This document shows, one piece after another, positions 36,198 to 46,662 of a stretch of DNA of 64,000 nucleotides. Made by a program: the position numbers and the translations under genes. The stretch comes from JAIBJN01 sp963748205 (lineage in GTDB: Bacteria > Actinomycetota > Thermoleophilia > Gaiellales > Gaiellaceae), in assembly GCA_963748205.1 (NCBI GenBank), contig CAVVIB010000002.1, positions 62,001-126,000 of the forward strand, given 5' to 3'. Position 1 is the stretch's first letter, and the number at the start of each line of letters is the position of its first letter. Under the pieces are notes generated by a model. The model made no database searches. It had not been told where the DNA came from and saw only the letters and a list, made by a program, of their open reading frames with translations.

Positions 36198-37646
36198 ATG
36201 ACGGTCGTCGTCGACAGCCGCGAGGACTTCACCCTGGAGAACTTCCGGCGCGTCGCCTGGGACGGCGAGGGCGTCGAGATCGGGCCGCGGGCGCTCGAGC
36301 GCATGGAGTCCACGCGCGCCTCCTTCATCGCGCTCCTGGACTCCGACCGCACCGCCTTCATCTACGGCACGACGACGCGCCCGGGGATCGAGGTGGGGAA
36401 GGCCCTCGCGCCCGACGAGCAGCGCGCCTACGTGCGCATGCTGCGCGGGAACTGGAGCCCCAGCTTCGGCGGCGGCGGCGCGCTCGAGGAGCGCGTGACG
36501 CGCGGGATCGTCTTCGCCCGCCTCGCGAACTTCGTCGAGGGCAACGCCAAGACGCGCCCCGTGATCGCCGAGCGGATCGCCGCGCTGCTCGAAGGCCCGC
36601 TTCCGGCCGTCCCGCTCGGGGGGCACGTGGCCGCCGGCGAGATCCTGACGCTGGCGCCGCTGATGAACGCGATCGAGGGCGACTTCGAGGAGGGCGAGAC
36701 GATGGCGCTCGTCAACGGGTCGCCCTGCGCCGCGGCGCTCGCTGCGGACGTCGCGCTCGCCGCCCGCCACCGCCTCCATGCCGCAGAGCGGGTGTTCGCC
36801 CTCTCGGTGGAGGCCTTCGGCGCGCCGCTCGACGCCTACGACGAGGCGCTCGAGAGCCTCTGGGAAGACGAGGACGAGATCGCGGCCCTTCGCGGGCTGC
36901 GCGCCGGCCTCGAAGGGGCGGCCGGGTCCGGCCGTCTCGACCATCAGGCGCCGGTCAGCTACCGGATCCTGCCGCGCGTCCTCGGCCAGGCCCACCGCGC
37001 CGTCGCCGCGCTCGAGCACGCCGCGACGGTCTCGCTGCGGTCGGTGACCGACAATCCGGTCTACATTCCGCCCGACGACGAGCATCCGCTCGGCCGGGCG
37101 ATCTCGACCGGCGGGTACCACAACGCGATCGCGCCACAGGCGATCAGCACGCTCGCGGCCGCCTGGGCGGACCTCATCTTCCTCGCCGAGCGCCACGTCA
37201 CGGCGATGCACGTCGGCGCCACGAGCGAGCTCCCGCCGCTCCTCGAGCGTCCGGGCGGGGGCGGGGGGAAGACGAACCTGCTCGGCTGGACGGCCGGAAG
37301 CTTCCTCGAGGACGCGCGCACCGCCGCGTCGGCGACGCTCCTGCCCGCGGGCGTCGGCGACGCGCAGAACGACGTCGGCGCGCCGACGTTCCTCGCCTAT
37401 CGCAAGGAGCTCTTCGTGGCGGACTGCCTCGACTCCGCGCTCGCCTTGCTCGCCGCCAGCGCGAGCCAGGCGCTGTGGGCCACCGACCGCGAGCCGGCAC
37501 CGCCGCTCCGGCCGCTCCTCGAGCGCGTGCGCGCCCTGTTTCCGCCGGTCGACGACCCCGCCGAGCGGCGGATCGGCGAGGAGCTCGGCGGGCTCGCTGA
37601 GGCCTTCCGGACGGCCGCGCTCACCGGCGGGCCCGACCTGGCCTGA
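36198..37646 (+). CDS. Aromatic amino-acid lyase (HAL/PAL) family protein lacking the MIO serine
   Basis: 482 residues with the overall HAL/PAL layout: FIYGTTTRPGIEV at the catalytic Tyr loop, a HVAAGEILTLAPL segment, MALVNGSPCAAAL, SVTDNPV and ISTGGYHNAIAPQA. In active enzymes the cofactor MIO forms from Ala-Ser-Gly. Here residues 145-147 are Ala-Ala-Gly, so the cyclising Ser is missing. Other sites also diverge: YGTTTRPG for YGxxTGFG and HQAPVSYRILPRV for the QDxYSxRC segment. It is intact and has its own promoter, so it is probably functional in a different way, or in an alternative reaction. Histidine or phenylalanine ammonia-lyase activity should not be assumed. uvrA follows. Confidence 0.8.
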   Translation: MTVVVDSREDFTLENFRRVAWDGEGVEIGPRALERMESTRASFIALLDSDRTAFIYGTTTRPGIEVGKALAPDEQRAYVRMLRGNWSPSFGGGGALEERVTRGIVFARLANFVEGNAKTRPVIAERIAALLEGPLPAVPLGGHVAAGEILTLAPLMNAIEGDFEEGETMALVNGSPCAAALAADVALAARHRLHAAERVFALSVEAFGAPLDAYDEALESLWEDEDEIAALRGLRAGLEGAAGSGRLDHQAPVSYRILPRVLGQAHRAVAALEHAATVSLRSVTDNPVYIPPDDEHPLGRAISTGGYHNAIAPQAISTLAAAWADLIFLAERHVTAMHVGATSELPPLLERPGGGGGKTNLLGWTAGSFLEDARTAASATLLPAGVGDAQNDVGAPTFLAYRKELFVADCLDSALALLAASASQALWATDREPAPPLRPLLERVRALFPPVDDPAERRIGEELGGLAEAFRTAALTGGPDLA

Positions 37647-37687
37647 GCGGACCGAACACGAACGTCTGTTCTATCCGGGCGCAGGGC

Positions 37688-37693
37688 TAGACT
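37688..37693 (+). promoter_or_regulatory. -10 box TAGACT of uvrA
   Basis: TAGACT ends exactly 6 nt before GTG 37700, which supports that start and a leaderless transcript. UvrB has the same arrangement. Confidence 0.55.
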
Positions 37694-37699
37694 CACTTC

Positions 37700-40537
<2,838 letters not shown>

Positions 40538-40548
40538 CTCACGGCCGA

Positions 40549-40554
40549 TAGCCT
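40549..40554 (+). promoter_or_regulatory. -10 box TAGCCT before the Yip1-like gene
   Basis: TAGCCT ends 6 nt before GTG 40561. Confidence 0.4.
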
Positions 40555-40560
40555 GACGCC

Positions 40561-41232
40561 GTGAACGCCGAGGCGCCGACGGCGGCCGAGCCGAGCCGCG
40601 AGAAGCAGTGGTGGCTGCGGACGCTCGCGGTCTTCCAGTCGCCGCGGCACGTCTTCGCCGCCCTGCGGGACGAGTCCAAGGCGGACATGGAGGCGCGGGA
40701 GGAGCCCGTGCTCGCGCTCATCCTGCTCGCCGGGATCGCCGGGATCCTGCTCGTGCCCGAGACCGGCCAGCTGCTCGACGACCCGGCGACCGACGACAGC
40801 GGCGCCGTCCTGGCCGTGCTCGTCTTCCTGACGGGCGGCATCTACGGCATCGCGACGTACTGGCTCGGCGGCGCGCTCCTCTACGTCGGCCTGCGCGGCG
40901 CCGGCTCGTCCGGGAGCTATCGGCGGGCGCGCCACGTCTTCGCCTTCGCGGCCGCTCCGACCATCCTCGGGCTCCTGCTGATCTGGCCGCTCCGGCTGGC
41001 CCTCTACGGCACCGACTCGTTCCGCTCCGGCGGAGAGGACAACGGCACGCTGCCGTTCCTCTTCGACCTCGCCGGGGTCGGCTTCGCGCTCTGGTCGCTC
41101 GGCCTGCTGATCTACGGAATCGCGGTCGTCGAACAATGGCGGCTGCTGCGGGCGGGCGTCTCGGTGGCGCTCGCCGTGCTCACCGTCCTCGTGCTCACGT
41201 TTCCGTTCGTGATTCCGCTCTCGAGCCGCTAG
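40561..41232 (+). CDS. Yip1/DUF1282-like multi-span membrane protein
   Basis: 223 residues. A cytoplasmic start rich in charged residues (EKQWWLRTLAVFQSPRHVFA) is followed by about five hydrophobic segments: LALILLAGIAGILLV, AVLAVLVFLTGGIYGIATYW, FAFAAAPTILGLLLIWPLRL, LWSLGLLIYGIAVVEQW and ALAVLTVLVLTFPFVIPL. The W..FxxP..F start and the spacing are those of Yip1-domain proteins. No catalytic motif. Its last 38 nt overlap the convergent end of panB. Confidence 0.75.
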   Translation: MNAEAPTAAEPSREKQWWLRTLAVFQSPRHVFAALRDESKADMEAREEPVLALILLAGIAGILLVPETGQLLDDPATDDSGAVLAVLVFLTGGIYGIATYWLGGALLYVGLRGAGSSGSYRRARHVFAFAAAPTILGLLLIWPLRLALYGTDSFRSGGEDNGTLPFLFDLAGVGFALWSLGLLIYGIAVVEQWRLLRAGVSVALAVLTVLVLTFPFVIPLSSR

Positions 41233-42088
41233 ACCCGTTCAGGAACGCCTCGAGCTCCTCCTCGGGCATCGCGTACGTGTGCTCCTCGGCGGGGAAGGCG
41301 CCGGAGCGCACCTCGGCGCCGAAGCGCTCGAGCGCCGAGCGGATGTCGCCGCCGATGTCGGCGTAACGCTTGGCGAAGCGCGGCGAGCGGCCCTCGTAGA
41401 GCCCGAGCAGGTCGTGGAGCACGAGCACCTGGCCGTCGCACTCGGCCCCTGAGCCGATCCCGATCGTCGGGATGGCCAGGGTCTCCGAGATCCTGGCTGC
41501 GACCGGCGCCGGCACCGCCTCGAGCACGAGCGCGAAGCAGCCCGCCTCCTCGAGCGCGATCGCCTCGTCGAGCAGGCGCCGCGCCTTCTCGGCCGTGCGC
41601 CCCTGCGCGCGGAAGCCGCCGAGCATGGTCGCGGACTGGGGGGTGAGGCCGATGTGCCCCATGACCGGGATCCCCGCGCCCACGAGCGCGACGACGCGGG
41701 AAAGGCTCGGGCCTGCGCCCTCGAGCTTGACCGCGTCGGCCGCCGCGTCCTTGACGAAGCGGATCGCGTTCCGCACCGCATCCTCGTCGGAGACCTGGAA
41801 GGAGCCGAACGGCATGTCGGCGATGACGATGGGCCGCTTCGCCCCGCGGGTCACCGCCCGCGTGAGCATCAGCATCTCCTCCATCGTGGCCGGCACCGTG
41901 CTGGAGTGGCCGAGGATCGTCATCGCCGCCGAGTCGCCCACGAGGACGATGTCCATCCCGGCCGCGTCCGCCAGGCGACCGCTCGGGTAGTCGTACGCGG
42001 TCACCATGACGATCGGGTCGCCGCGGCTCGTCATCTCCTGGAGCTCGGTGAGCGGAAGCTTTCCGTCCCGCTCCGGCCTGCTGGTCAC
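41195..42088 (-). CDS. panB: 3-methyl-2-oxobutanoate hydroxymethyltransferase
   Basis: 297 residues. It adds a hydroxymethyl group from 5,10-methylene-THF to 2-oxoisovalerate, giving ketopantoate, the first step to pantothenate. Motifs: MVTAYDYPSGRLADAAGMD, VLVGDSAAMTILGH, IADMPFGSFQ, AVKLEGAG, PVMGHIGLTPQS, LVLEAVP and PTIGIGSGAECDGQVLVLHD. Start GTG 42088 overlaps the panC stop (GTGA). The last residues (SSGSRAESRTET) extend over the end of the convergent gene. Confidence 0.95.
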   Translation of the reverse strand: MTSRPERDGKLPLTELQEMTSRGDPIVMVTAYDYPSGRLADAAGMDIVLVGDSAAMTILGHSSTVPATMEEMLMLTRAVTRGAKRPIVIADMPFGSFQVSDEDAVRNAIRFVKDAAADAVKLEGAGPSLSRVVALVGAGIPVMGHIGLTPQSATMLGGFRAQGRTAEKARRLLDEAIALEEAGCFALVLEAVPAPVAARISETLAIPTIGIGSGAECDGQVLVLHDLLGLYEGRSPRFAKRYADIGGDIRSALERFGAEVRSGAFPAEEHTYAMPEEELEAFLNGSSGSRAESRTET

Positions 42089-42891
42089 TGGAGGTCTCCT
42101 TCGAGGACGACGTTGTCGATCAGGCGCGTGCTGCCGATGCGCGCTGCCGCCAGAAGGTAAACCCGTCCGTTCAAGCGCGCCACCTCGACGTAGTCGGGCG
42201 CGAGCCGCGGCTCCTCGGCGAGAGCGGCCCGGGCGACCTCCGCAGCGCGCTCCGTCCCTGCCTCGGCGCCGGCTGCGAGCGCGCGGGGAAGGGCCGCGGC
42301 GGCCTCGCGCTCCGAGGCGCTCAGGTACGCGTTGCGGGAGCTGAGGGCCAGGCCGTCCGCCTCGCGCACGGTTGGCACGACCCGGATCTCGAGCGGGAGG
42401 TTCAGGTCGCGCACCATCAGCTCGAGGACGGCCGCCTGCTGGGCGTCCTTCTGGCCGAAGTAGGCCCGGTCGGGCCGCACGATGTTGAAGAGCTTGAGAC
42501 AGACGGTGGCGACGCCGCGGAAGTGGCCGGGCCGCGCGGCGCCCTCGAGCTCGTCGGCGAGGCCTTCGACCTCGACCCAGGTGGCGAACCCCTCCGGGTA
42601 CATCTCCTCGGGCGAAGGGATGAAGAGGTGGTCCACTCCCCACGACTCGGCGAGGGCGGCGTCGCGCGGCTCGTCGCGCGGGTAGCGCTCGAGGTCCTCG
42701 CCGGGCCCGAACTGGGCCGGGTTGACGAAGATGCTCGCAACGACGACGTCGCACTCGGCCTGCGCGCGGCGGATGAGCGCCTCGTGGCCCGCGTGGAGCG
42801 CGCCCATCGTGGGCACGAGGCCGATCCGATGCTTCGCGCGGAGTGGCTCGAGCTCCGCGTGCAGGGCGGAGATCGTGCGGTCGGTCGTCAC
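42085..42891 (-). CDS. panC: Pantoate--beta-alanine ligase
   Basis: 268 residues. ATP-dependent ligation of pantoate with beta-alanine to make pantothenate. The nucleotide-binding motif is VPTMGALHAGHEALI (HxGH), followed by SIFVNPAQFGPGEDLERYP, YFGQKDAQQA and LSSRNAYLS. Start GTG 42891 overlaps the stop of the upstream DUF2520 gene (GTGA), and its own stop overlaps the panB start, so all three are translationally coupled. Confidence 0.95.
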   Translation of the reverse strand: MTTDRTISALHAELEPLRAKHRIGLVPTMGALHAGHEALIRRAQAECDVVVASIFVNPAQFGPGEDLERYPRDEPRDAALAESWGVDHLFIPSPEEMYPEGFATWVEVEGLADELEGAARPGHFRGVATVCLKLFNIVRPDRAYFGQKDAQQAAVLELMVRDLNLPLEIRVVPTVREADGLALSSRNAYLSASEREAAAALPRALAAGAEAGTERAAEVARAALAEEPRLAPDYVEVARLNGRVYLLAAARIGSTRLIDNVVLEGDLQ

Positions 42892-43580
42892 CCGGCGGCG
42901 ACGGTCGCCGTCATCTCGGTGAGCGCGCGGTACATCGGCTCCAGCTCGGGCCGGCGCTCCCTGATGATCTCCAGGTGCCGCTCGACGGTCTCCCAGTCGC
43001 CGCGCGTGACCGGCCCGGTGAGCTCGAAGCCGTTGTCCATCGTGCGGCGCATGAGCGGAAGGAGCGCCTCGGGCGGCGCGCCCGCGGCTTCGAAGAGCTC
43101 CGCCGCCGCCCAGTGGATGGTGACGAGGAAGTTCGAGGCGATGGCTGCGGCGGCGTGGTAGAGCGGGTGCTCCTCGTCGTCGATCTCGAAGGCGTGCAGG
43201 CCGAGGATGTCCGCGACCTCGAAGCCGACGGCGAGGGCCTCGTCGCCCGCGCCGCTGATGGCCGCCCAGGCGCCGTCGAGCTGCTCGGGCCCACCGGCCG
43301 GGACGAACGTCTGGAGCGGGTGGAGGCCGAAGCGGCGGACGTGCGGGTCGAGCGCGTCCAGGGTGCGCGCGCCGCTCGTGTGCGCGATCCAGGGGCCGAC
43401 GGGGATCTCCGCGGCGACCTCGGGGATGGCGCGGTCGGGGACGCAGACGACGACGAGGTCGGCCCCCGCGACGTCGAGCTCGCGGCCCGTGACGCGCGTC
43501 GGGATCGACTCGGAGAGCCGCGCGGCAACGGCGGAGCCGACGCGACCGGCGCCGACGACACAGGCTGACGTGAATTCCAT
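42888..43580 (-). CDS. Rossmann-fold DUF2520 protein, first gene of the pantothenate operon
   Basis: 230 residues. An N-terminal dinucleotide-binding fold (ACVVGAGRVGSAVAARL, then LVVVCVPDRAI and IAHTSGA) is followed by a helical domain (GLHPLQTFVPAGG, LYHAAAAIASNFLVTIHWAA) like 6-phosphogluconate-dehydrogenase C-terminal domains. This is the DUF2520 architecture. ATG 43580 follows GGAG. The gene is coupled to panC and panB. The missing step between their products is ketopantoate reductase, and the fold fits an NAD(P)H reductase, so it is a candidate for that role (inference from context). Confidence 0.85.
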   Translation of the reverse strand: MEFTSACVVGAGRVGSAVAARLSESIPTRVTGRELDVAGADLVVVCVPDRAIPEVAAEIPVGPWIAHTSGARTLDALDPHVRRFGLHPLQTFVPAGGPEQLDGAWAAISGAGDEALAVGFEVADILGLHAFEIDDEEHPLYHAAAAIASNFLVTIHWAAAELFEAAGAPPEALLPLMRRTMDNGFELTGPVTRGDWETVERHLEIIRERRPELEPMYRALTEMTATVAAG

Positions 43581-43690
43581 TTGGGCTCCAGTTCCGTGGG
43601 GATACCGGGCACTCAGAAGTCTAGCGATCGCCTGGGCGGGTCAGGACGAGCTGTTTGACACGACACCGAGGCGGCGAGAGGATCGCGCAC

Positions 43691-44866
43691 ATGGTGCTGG
43701 GTCGCGGTCCTATCGTCCTTGCCACGGCGCTCGCCGCGGTGCTGGTCGCGCTCGCGGGAAGCCCTCCTGCAACGGCCTCCGGCGGCGGCAAGGCGAAGGG
43801 CCCGCCCGGGCTGGTCGGCGTCGATCACGCCGGCATCACCGTGCCGGACATCGACGAGGCGATCGCCTGGTTCGAGGACGTCATGGGCTGCAGCGCTCCG
43901 CTCACCTTCGGCCCGTTCTCCGATCCGACCGGAACGTTCATGCAGGACCTGCTCGGCGTGCATCCGCGTGCGGTCATCGAGCAGATCACGATGATTCGCT
44001 GCGGCCGCAGCGCCAACATCGAGCTGTTCGAGTACGAGGCGCCCGACCAGCGCCGGACGTTCCCGAGGAACTCGGACTGGGCGGGGCACCACATCGCCTT
44101 CTACGTGACTGACATCGATGAGGCGGTGGCGTACATGCAGTCGAAGGGCGTGGAGAAGCTGCTGGGCCCGCTCCCGGTCACCGACGGCCCCGCCGCCGGA
44201 CAGTCGATCAACTACTTCCGCGCCCCGTTCGGCACGTACATCGAGCTGATCAGCTATCCGCAGGGCATGGCCTACGAGGACGACCCGGGCAAGCCGCTCT
44301 GGTCACCGAAGCGGAACGGCAAGCGTTCGGTCGAAACGAGCGTCCCCGGCCTGCTGGGCATGGATCACGTCGGCATCACGGTTCCGGACATCGACGAGGC
44401 GGTCGCCTGGTTCGAGGACGTCATGGGCTGTAGCGCTCCGCTGACCTTCGGCCCGTTCTCCGATCCGACCGGCACGTTCATGCAGGATCTGCTCGGCGTG
44501 CATCCGCGTGCGGTCATCGAGCAGATCACGATGGTGCGCTGCGGCGACGGCCCGAACGTCGAGCTCTTCCAGTACACCTCCCCCGACCAGGACCGCAGCT
44601 TCCGCAAGAACTCCGACTTCGGCGGCAAGCACATCGCCTTCTACGTGCGGCGGATCGACAAGGCGGTGGCGTACATGCAGTCGAAGGGCGTGGAGAAGCT
44701 GCTGGGCCCGCTCGCGGTGACCGACGGCCCCGCCGCCGGGCAGTCGATCAACTACTTCCGCGCGCCCTTCGGCACGTACATCGAGCTGATCAGCTACCCC
44801 AAGGGCATGGCCTACGAGGAGACGGCCGAGACGCCGCTCTGGGACCCGCGCGACAACAAGCACTAG
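43691..44866 (+). CDS. Secreted tandem VOC (glyoxalase/dioxygenase-fold) protein
   Basis: 391 residues. A signal peptide (IVLATALAAVLVALAGSPPA) is followed by two nearly identical halves of about 180 residues. Each half starts VDHAGITVPDIDEAIAWFED or the same with small changes. It continues through VMGCSAPLTFGPFSDPTGTF, ITMIRCG, IELFEYEAPDQ, HHIAFYVTDIDEAVAYM and TYIELISYPQGMAYE. The His at the start and the Glu of YIELI are usual VOC metal ligands, present in both halves. VOC proteins are normally cytoplasmic, so secretion is unusual. ATG 43691 is chosen as it gives a complete signal peptide. Substrate unknown. Confidence 0.85.
   Translation: MVLGRGPIVLATALAAVLVALAGSPPATASGGGKAKGPPGLVGVDHAGITVPDIDEAIAWFEDVMGCSAPLTFGPFSDPTGTFMQDLLGVHPRAVIEQITMIRCGRSANIELFEYEAPDQRRTFPRNSDWAGHHIAFYVTDIDEAVAYMQSKGVEKLLGPLPVTDGPAAGQSINYFRAPFGTYIELISYPQGMAYEDDPGKPLWSPKRNGKRSVETSVPGLLGMDHVGITVPDIDEAVAWFEDVMGCSAPLTFGPFSDPTGTFMQDLLGVHPRAVIEQITMVRCGDGPNVELFQYTSPDQDRSFRKNSDFGGKHIAFYVRRIDKAVAYMQSKGVEKLLGPLAVTDGPAAGQSINYFRAPFGTYIELISYPKGMAYEETAETPLWDPRDNKH
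43811..44832 (+). repeat. 540-bp internal tandem duplication in the VOC gene
   Basis: The sequence from about 43811 recurs from about 44351 with a period of 540 bases, in frame, with long identical runs such as the 43861-44000 region against 44401-44540. Divergence is low at DNA level including third positions, so the duplication is recent or maintained by conversion. Confidence 0.85.
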
Positions 44867-44894
44867 CCGCCGCTGTAGGCCGGGGCCCCGTCGC

Positions 44895-44900
44895 TACGCT
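44895..44900 (+). promoter_or_regulatory. -10 box TACGCT of msrB
   Basis: TACGCT ends 6 nt before ATG 44907. Confidence 0.45.
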
Positions 44901-44906
44901 TTCTCC

Positions 44907-45311
44907 ATGGCGAACAAGGTTGAGAAGACCGAGCAGGAGTGGCGCGCGGAGCTGACGCCGGAGCAGTACCGGATCCTCCGCGAGCACGCCACGGAGCCCG
45001 CGTTCACGGGCGAGTACTACGCGACCAAGGAGCCGGGGGTCTACCTCTGCGCCGGGTGCGGCGCCAAGCTCTTCGATTCCGACACGAAGTACGACTCGGG
45101 CACGGGGTGGCCGAGCTTCTACGCGCCTGCCGACGGCGAGGCCGTCGAGACCGACCGCGACTGGAGCCTGCTCGTCCCGCGCACCGAGGTGCACTGCGCC
45201 GCCTGCGGCGGTCACCTCGGCCATGTCTTCAGCGACGGGCCGGACCCGACCGGGCTGCGCTACTGCATCAACTCGGCTGCGCTCGCGCTCGAGGAAGCAG
45301 ACTCCGAGTGA
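44907..45311 (+). CDS. msrB: Peptide-methionine (R)-S-oxide reductase
   Basis: 134 residues. It reduces the R form of methionine sulfoxide in proteins. Zinc cysteines are in LCAGCGAKLF and HCAACGGHLGHVF. The segment YDSGTGWPSFYAP and the catalytic Cys in LRYCINSAAL are present. The stop overlaps a GTG (GTGA) that begins an msrA-like stub, so the ancestral arrangement was msrB-msrA. Confidence 0.95.
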   Translation: MANKVEKTEQEWRAELTPEQYRILREHATEPAFTGEYYATKEPGVYLCAGCGAKLFDSDTKYDSGTGWPSFYAPADGEAVETDRDWSLLVPRTEVHCAACGGHLGHVFSDGPDPTGLRYCINSAALALEEADSE

Positions 45312-45346
45312 CCGAGAAGGCGACGTTCGGCGCCGGCTGCTTCTAG
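45308..45346 (+). pseudogene. msrA: msrA N-terminal remnant (12 codons)
   Basis: GTG 45308 overlaps the msrB stop and encodes VTEKATFGAGCF. This matches the start of methionine sulfoxide reductase A up to the catalytic Cys of GCFW. A TAG follows where the Trp codon TGG is expected, and the sequence beyond is the end of the unrelated convergent DCC-family gene. It looks like a deletion or a misassembled junction at about 45345. Confidence 0.65.
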
Positions 45347-45705
45347 GTCGCCCGCGGACCTCGCGTGCGGGCGACGTAGCGGTACGCCCGCTCGGTGGGC
45401 CCGGGCAGCGCTGCCGTGAGCCAGGCGAGCGGTCGCCCGCCGGGTAGGCGGCGCAGGAGCGGCGGGAAGGCATCGCCGGCGGAATGAACGGCCCCGTCCG
45501 GGGTCACGAGGTGCCAGGAGGCCATCTTCGTCCGCTCGTCCATGCCTCCGAGGAGCTCGTCCGCCTCAGGGTCCTGGAGCGCCACCGGCCGCAGCCGCCC
45601 GTTGCGGTCCCACCGCAGGAGACGTTCGACCGAGCGCCGGCAGAAAGCGCAGGAACGGTCGTAGAGGATCACGGCCTCGTTCATCACGGGAGTGTTGCGG
45701 TGCAT
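45343..45705 (-). CDS. DCC-family (DUF393) thiol-disulfide oxidoreductase-like protein
   Basis: 120 residues. The family motif DxxCxxC is VILYDRSCAFCRRSVERLLR, with the usual D-G replaced by D-R. RLRPVALQDPEADELL and MASWHLVTPDGAVHSAGDAF are also typical. Start could be ATG 45705 or 45684 (MNEAVILYD); the longer is given. It runs convergent into the msrA remnant with a four-base overlap. A redox role is likely but no substrate is known. Confidence 0.8.
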   Translation of the reverse strand: MHRNTPVMNEAVILYDRSCAFCRRSVERLLRWDRNGRLRPVALQDPEADELLGGMDERTKMASWHLVTPDGAVHSAGDAFPPLLRRLPGGRPLAWLTAALPGPTERAYRYVARTRGPRAT

Positions 45706-45718
45706 CCGGGGACCTGCC

Positions 45719-45724
45719 TACACT
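45719..45724 (+). promoter_or_regulatory. -10 box TACACT of the FmdB gene
   Basis: TACACT ends 9 nt before ATG 45734. Confidence 0.45.
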
Positions 45725-45733
45725 GCCTCGGCG

Positions 45734-45949
45734 ATGCCGATCTACGAGTTTGTGTGCATGACGTGCGAGTCGCATTTCGAGGAGCTCGTCGGAGTGAACG
45801 CGGCCGATCCGCCGTGTCCCGACTGCGGCGCCTCCCGGGTGGCTCGTCAGCTTTCCGTGTTCGCAACTCACGGCGGCACCGCCGAGCAGCCGAGCTTCGG
45901 CGGACCGGTGTCCGGCGGCGGCTGTTGCGGCGGGAGCTGTGGCTGCTGA
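45734..45949 (+). CDS. FmdB-family zinc-ribbon protein
   Basis: 71 residues. MPIYEFVCMTCESHFEELV with PPCPDCGAS forms a CxxC...CxxC zinc ribbon, the FmdB family signature. The C-terminus is Gly/Cys-rich (GGGCCGGSCGC), as often seen. The family is annotated as regulatory but its function is not established. The coding end overlaps the start of the DNA glycosylase by 11 nt. Confidence 0.88.
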   Translation: MPIYEFVCMTCESHFEELVGVNAADPPCPDCGASRVARQLSVFATHGGTAEQPSFGGPVSGGGCCGGSCGC

Positions 45950-46640
45950 ACCTGACGCACTGAGTCGCCGGGAAGCCCTCGAGGCGCACGCCGCCGACAC
46001 CGCGGCCTGCACGCGCTGCCGCCTCGCGGAGGGCCGCACGCAGGTCGTCTACGGCGTCGGCGACCCCGACGCGGACCTCATGTTCGTGGGCGAGGCGCCC
46101 GGCTTCCACGAGGACAAGCAGGGCTACCCGTTCGTCGGCTCGGCCGGCAAGCTCCTCGACCGGCTGCTCGAAGGCATCTCGCTCACGCGGCGCGACGTCT
46201 ACATCGCGAACGTGCTCAAGTGCCGGCCGCCCGGGAACCGCGATCCCCAGCCGGACGAGATCGAGGCCTGCGAGAGCCACCTCTTCAAGCAGCTCGAGCT
46301 GATCCAGCCGAAGCTCGTGGCGACGCTCGGCAACTTCGCGACGAAGCTCCTCTCGGGCAAGCCGACCGGGATCACGCGTGTTCACGGCCGGCCGCAGGAG
46401 GCCGTCGTGGGTGGGCGGACCGTCACGCTCTACCCGATCTACCACCCGGCGGCCGCGCTCTACACGCCGGCGATGCTGAAGACGCTCGAGGAGGACTTCG
46501 CCCGCATCCCCGCGCTCCTGTCCGGCACGGCGGAGGATCCGGCGCCCTCGCCGCAGCCGCAGGCGCAGGTGATCCAGTTCCCGGTGGCCCCGCTGGTCGC
46601 CCCGGCCGCGCCCCCCGACGAGCAGCTCGGCCTCTTCTAG
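45939..46640 (+). CDS. Family 4 uracil-DNA glycosylase with C-terminal clamp-binding motif
   Basis: 233 residues. It removes uracil from DNA after cytosine deamination. The four iron-sulfur Cys of family 4 enzymes are in CTRCRLAEGR, the Cys of VLKCRPPGNR and the Cys of EIEACESHL. The active-site motif is FVGEAPGFHEDKQGYPFVG, followed by YPIYHPAAAL. After a Pro/Ala linker the protein ends EQLGLF; QLGLF matches the beta sliding-clamp binding consensus QLxLF. GTG 45939 overlaps the FmdB gene. Confidence 0.93.
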   Translation: MAAEPDALSRREALEAHAADTAACTRCRLAEGRTQVVYGVGDPDADLMFVGEAPGFHEDKQGYPFVGSAGKLLDRLLEGISLTRRDVYIANVLKCRPPGNRDPQPDEIEACESHLFKQLELIQPKLVATLGNFATKLLSGKPTGITRVHGRPQEAVVGGRTVTLYPIYHPAAALYTPAMLKTLEEDFARIPALLSGTAEDPAPSPQPQAQVIQFPVAPLVAPAAPPDEQLGLF

Positions 46641-46650
46641 GCCACGAAGC

Positions 46651-46656
46651 TAGGCT
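46651..46656 (+). promoter_or_regulatory. -10 box TAGGCT of tsaE
   Basis: TAGGCT ends 6 nt before ATG 46663. The TAG of the glycosylase gene lies only 11 nt upstream, so read-through is also possible. Confidence 0.4.
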
Positions 46657-46662
46657 AGGCCG

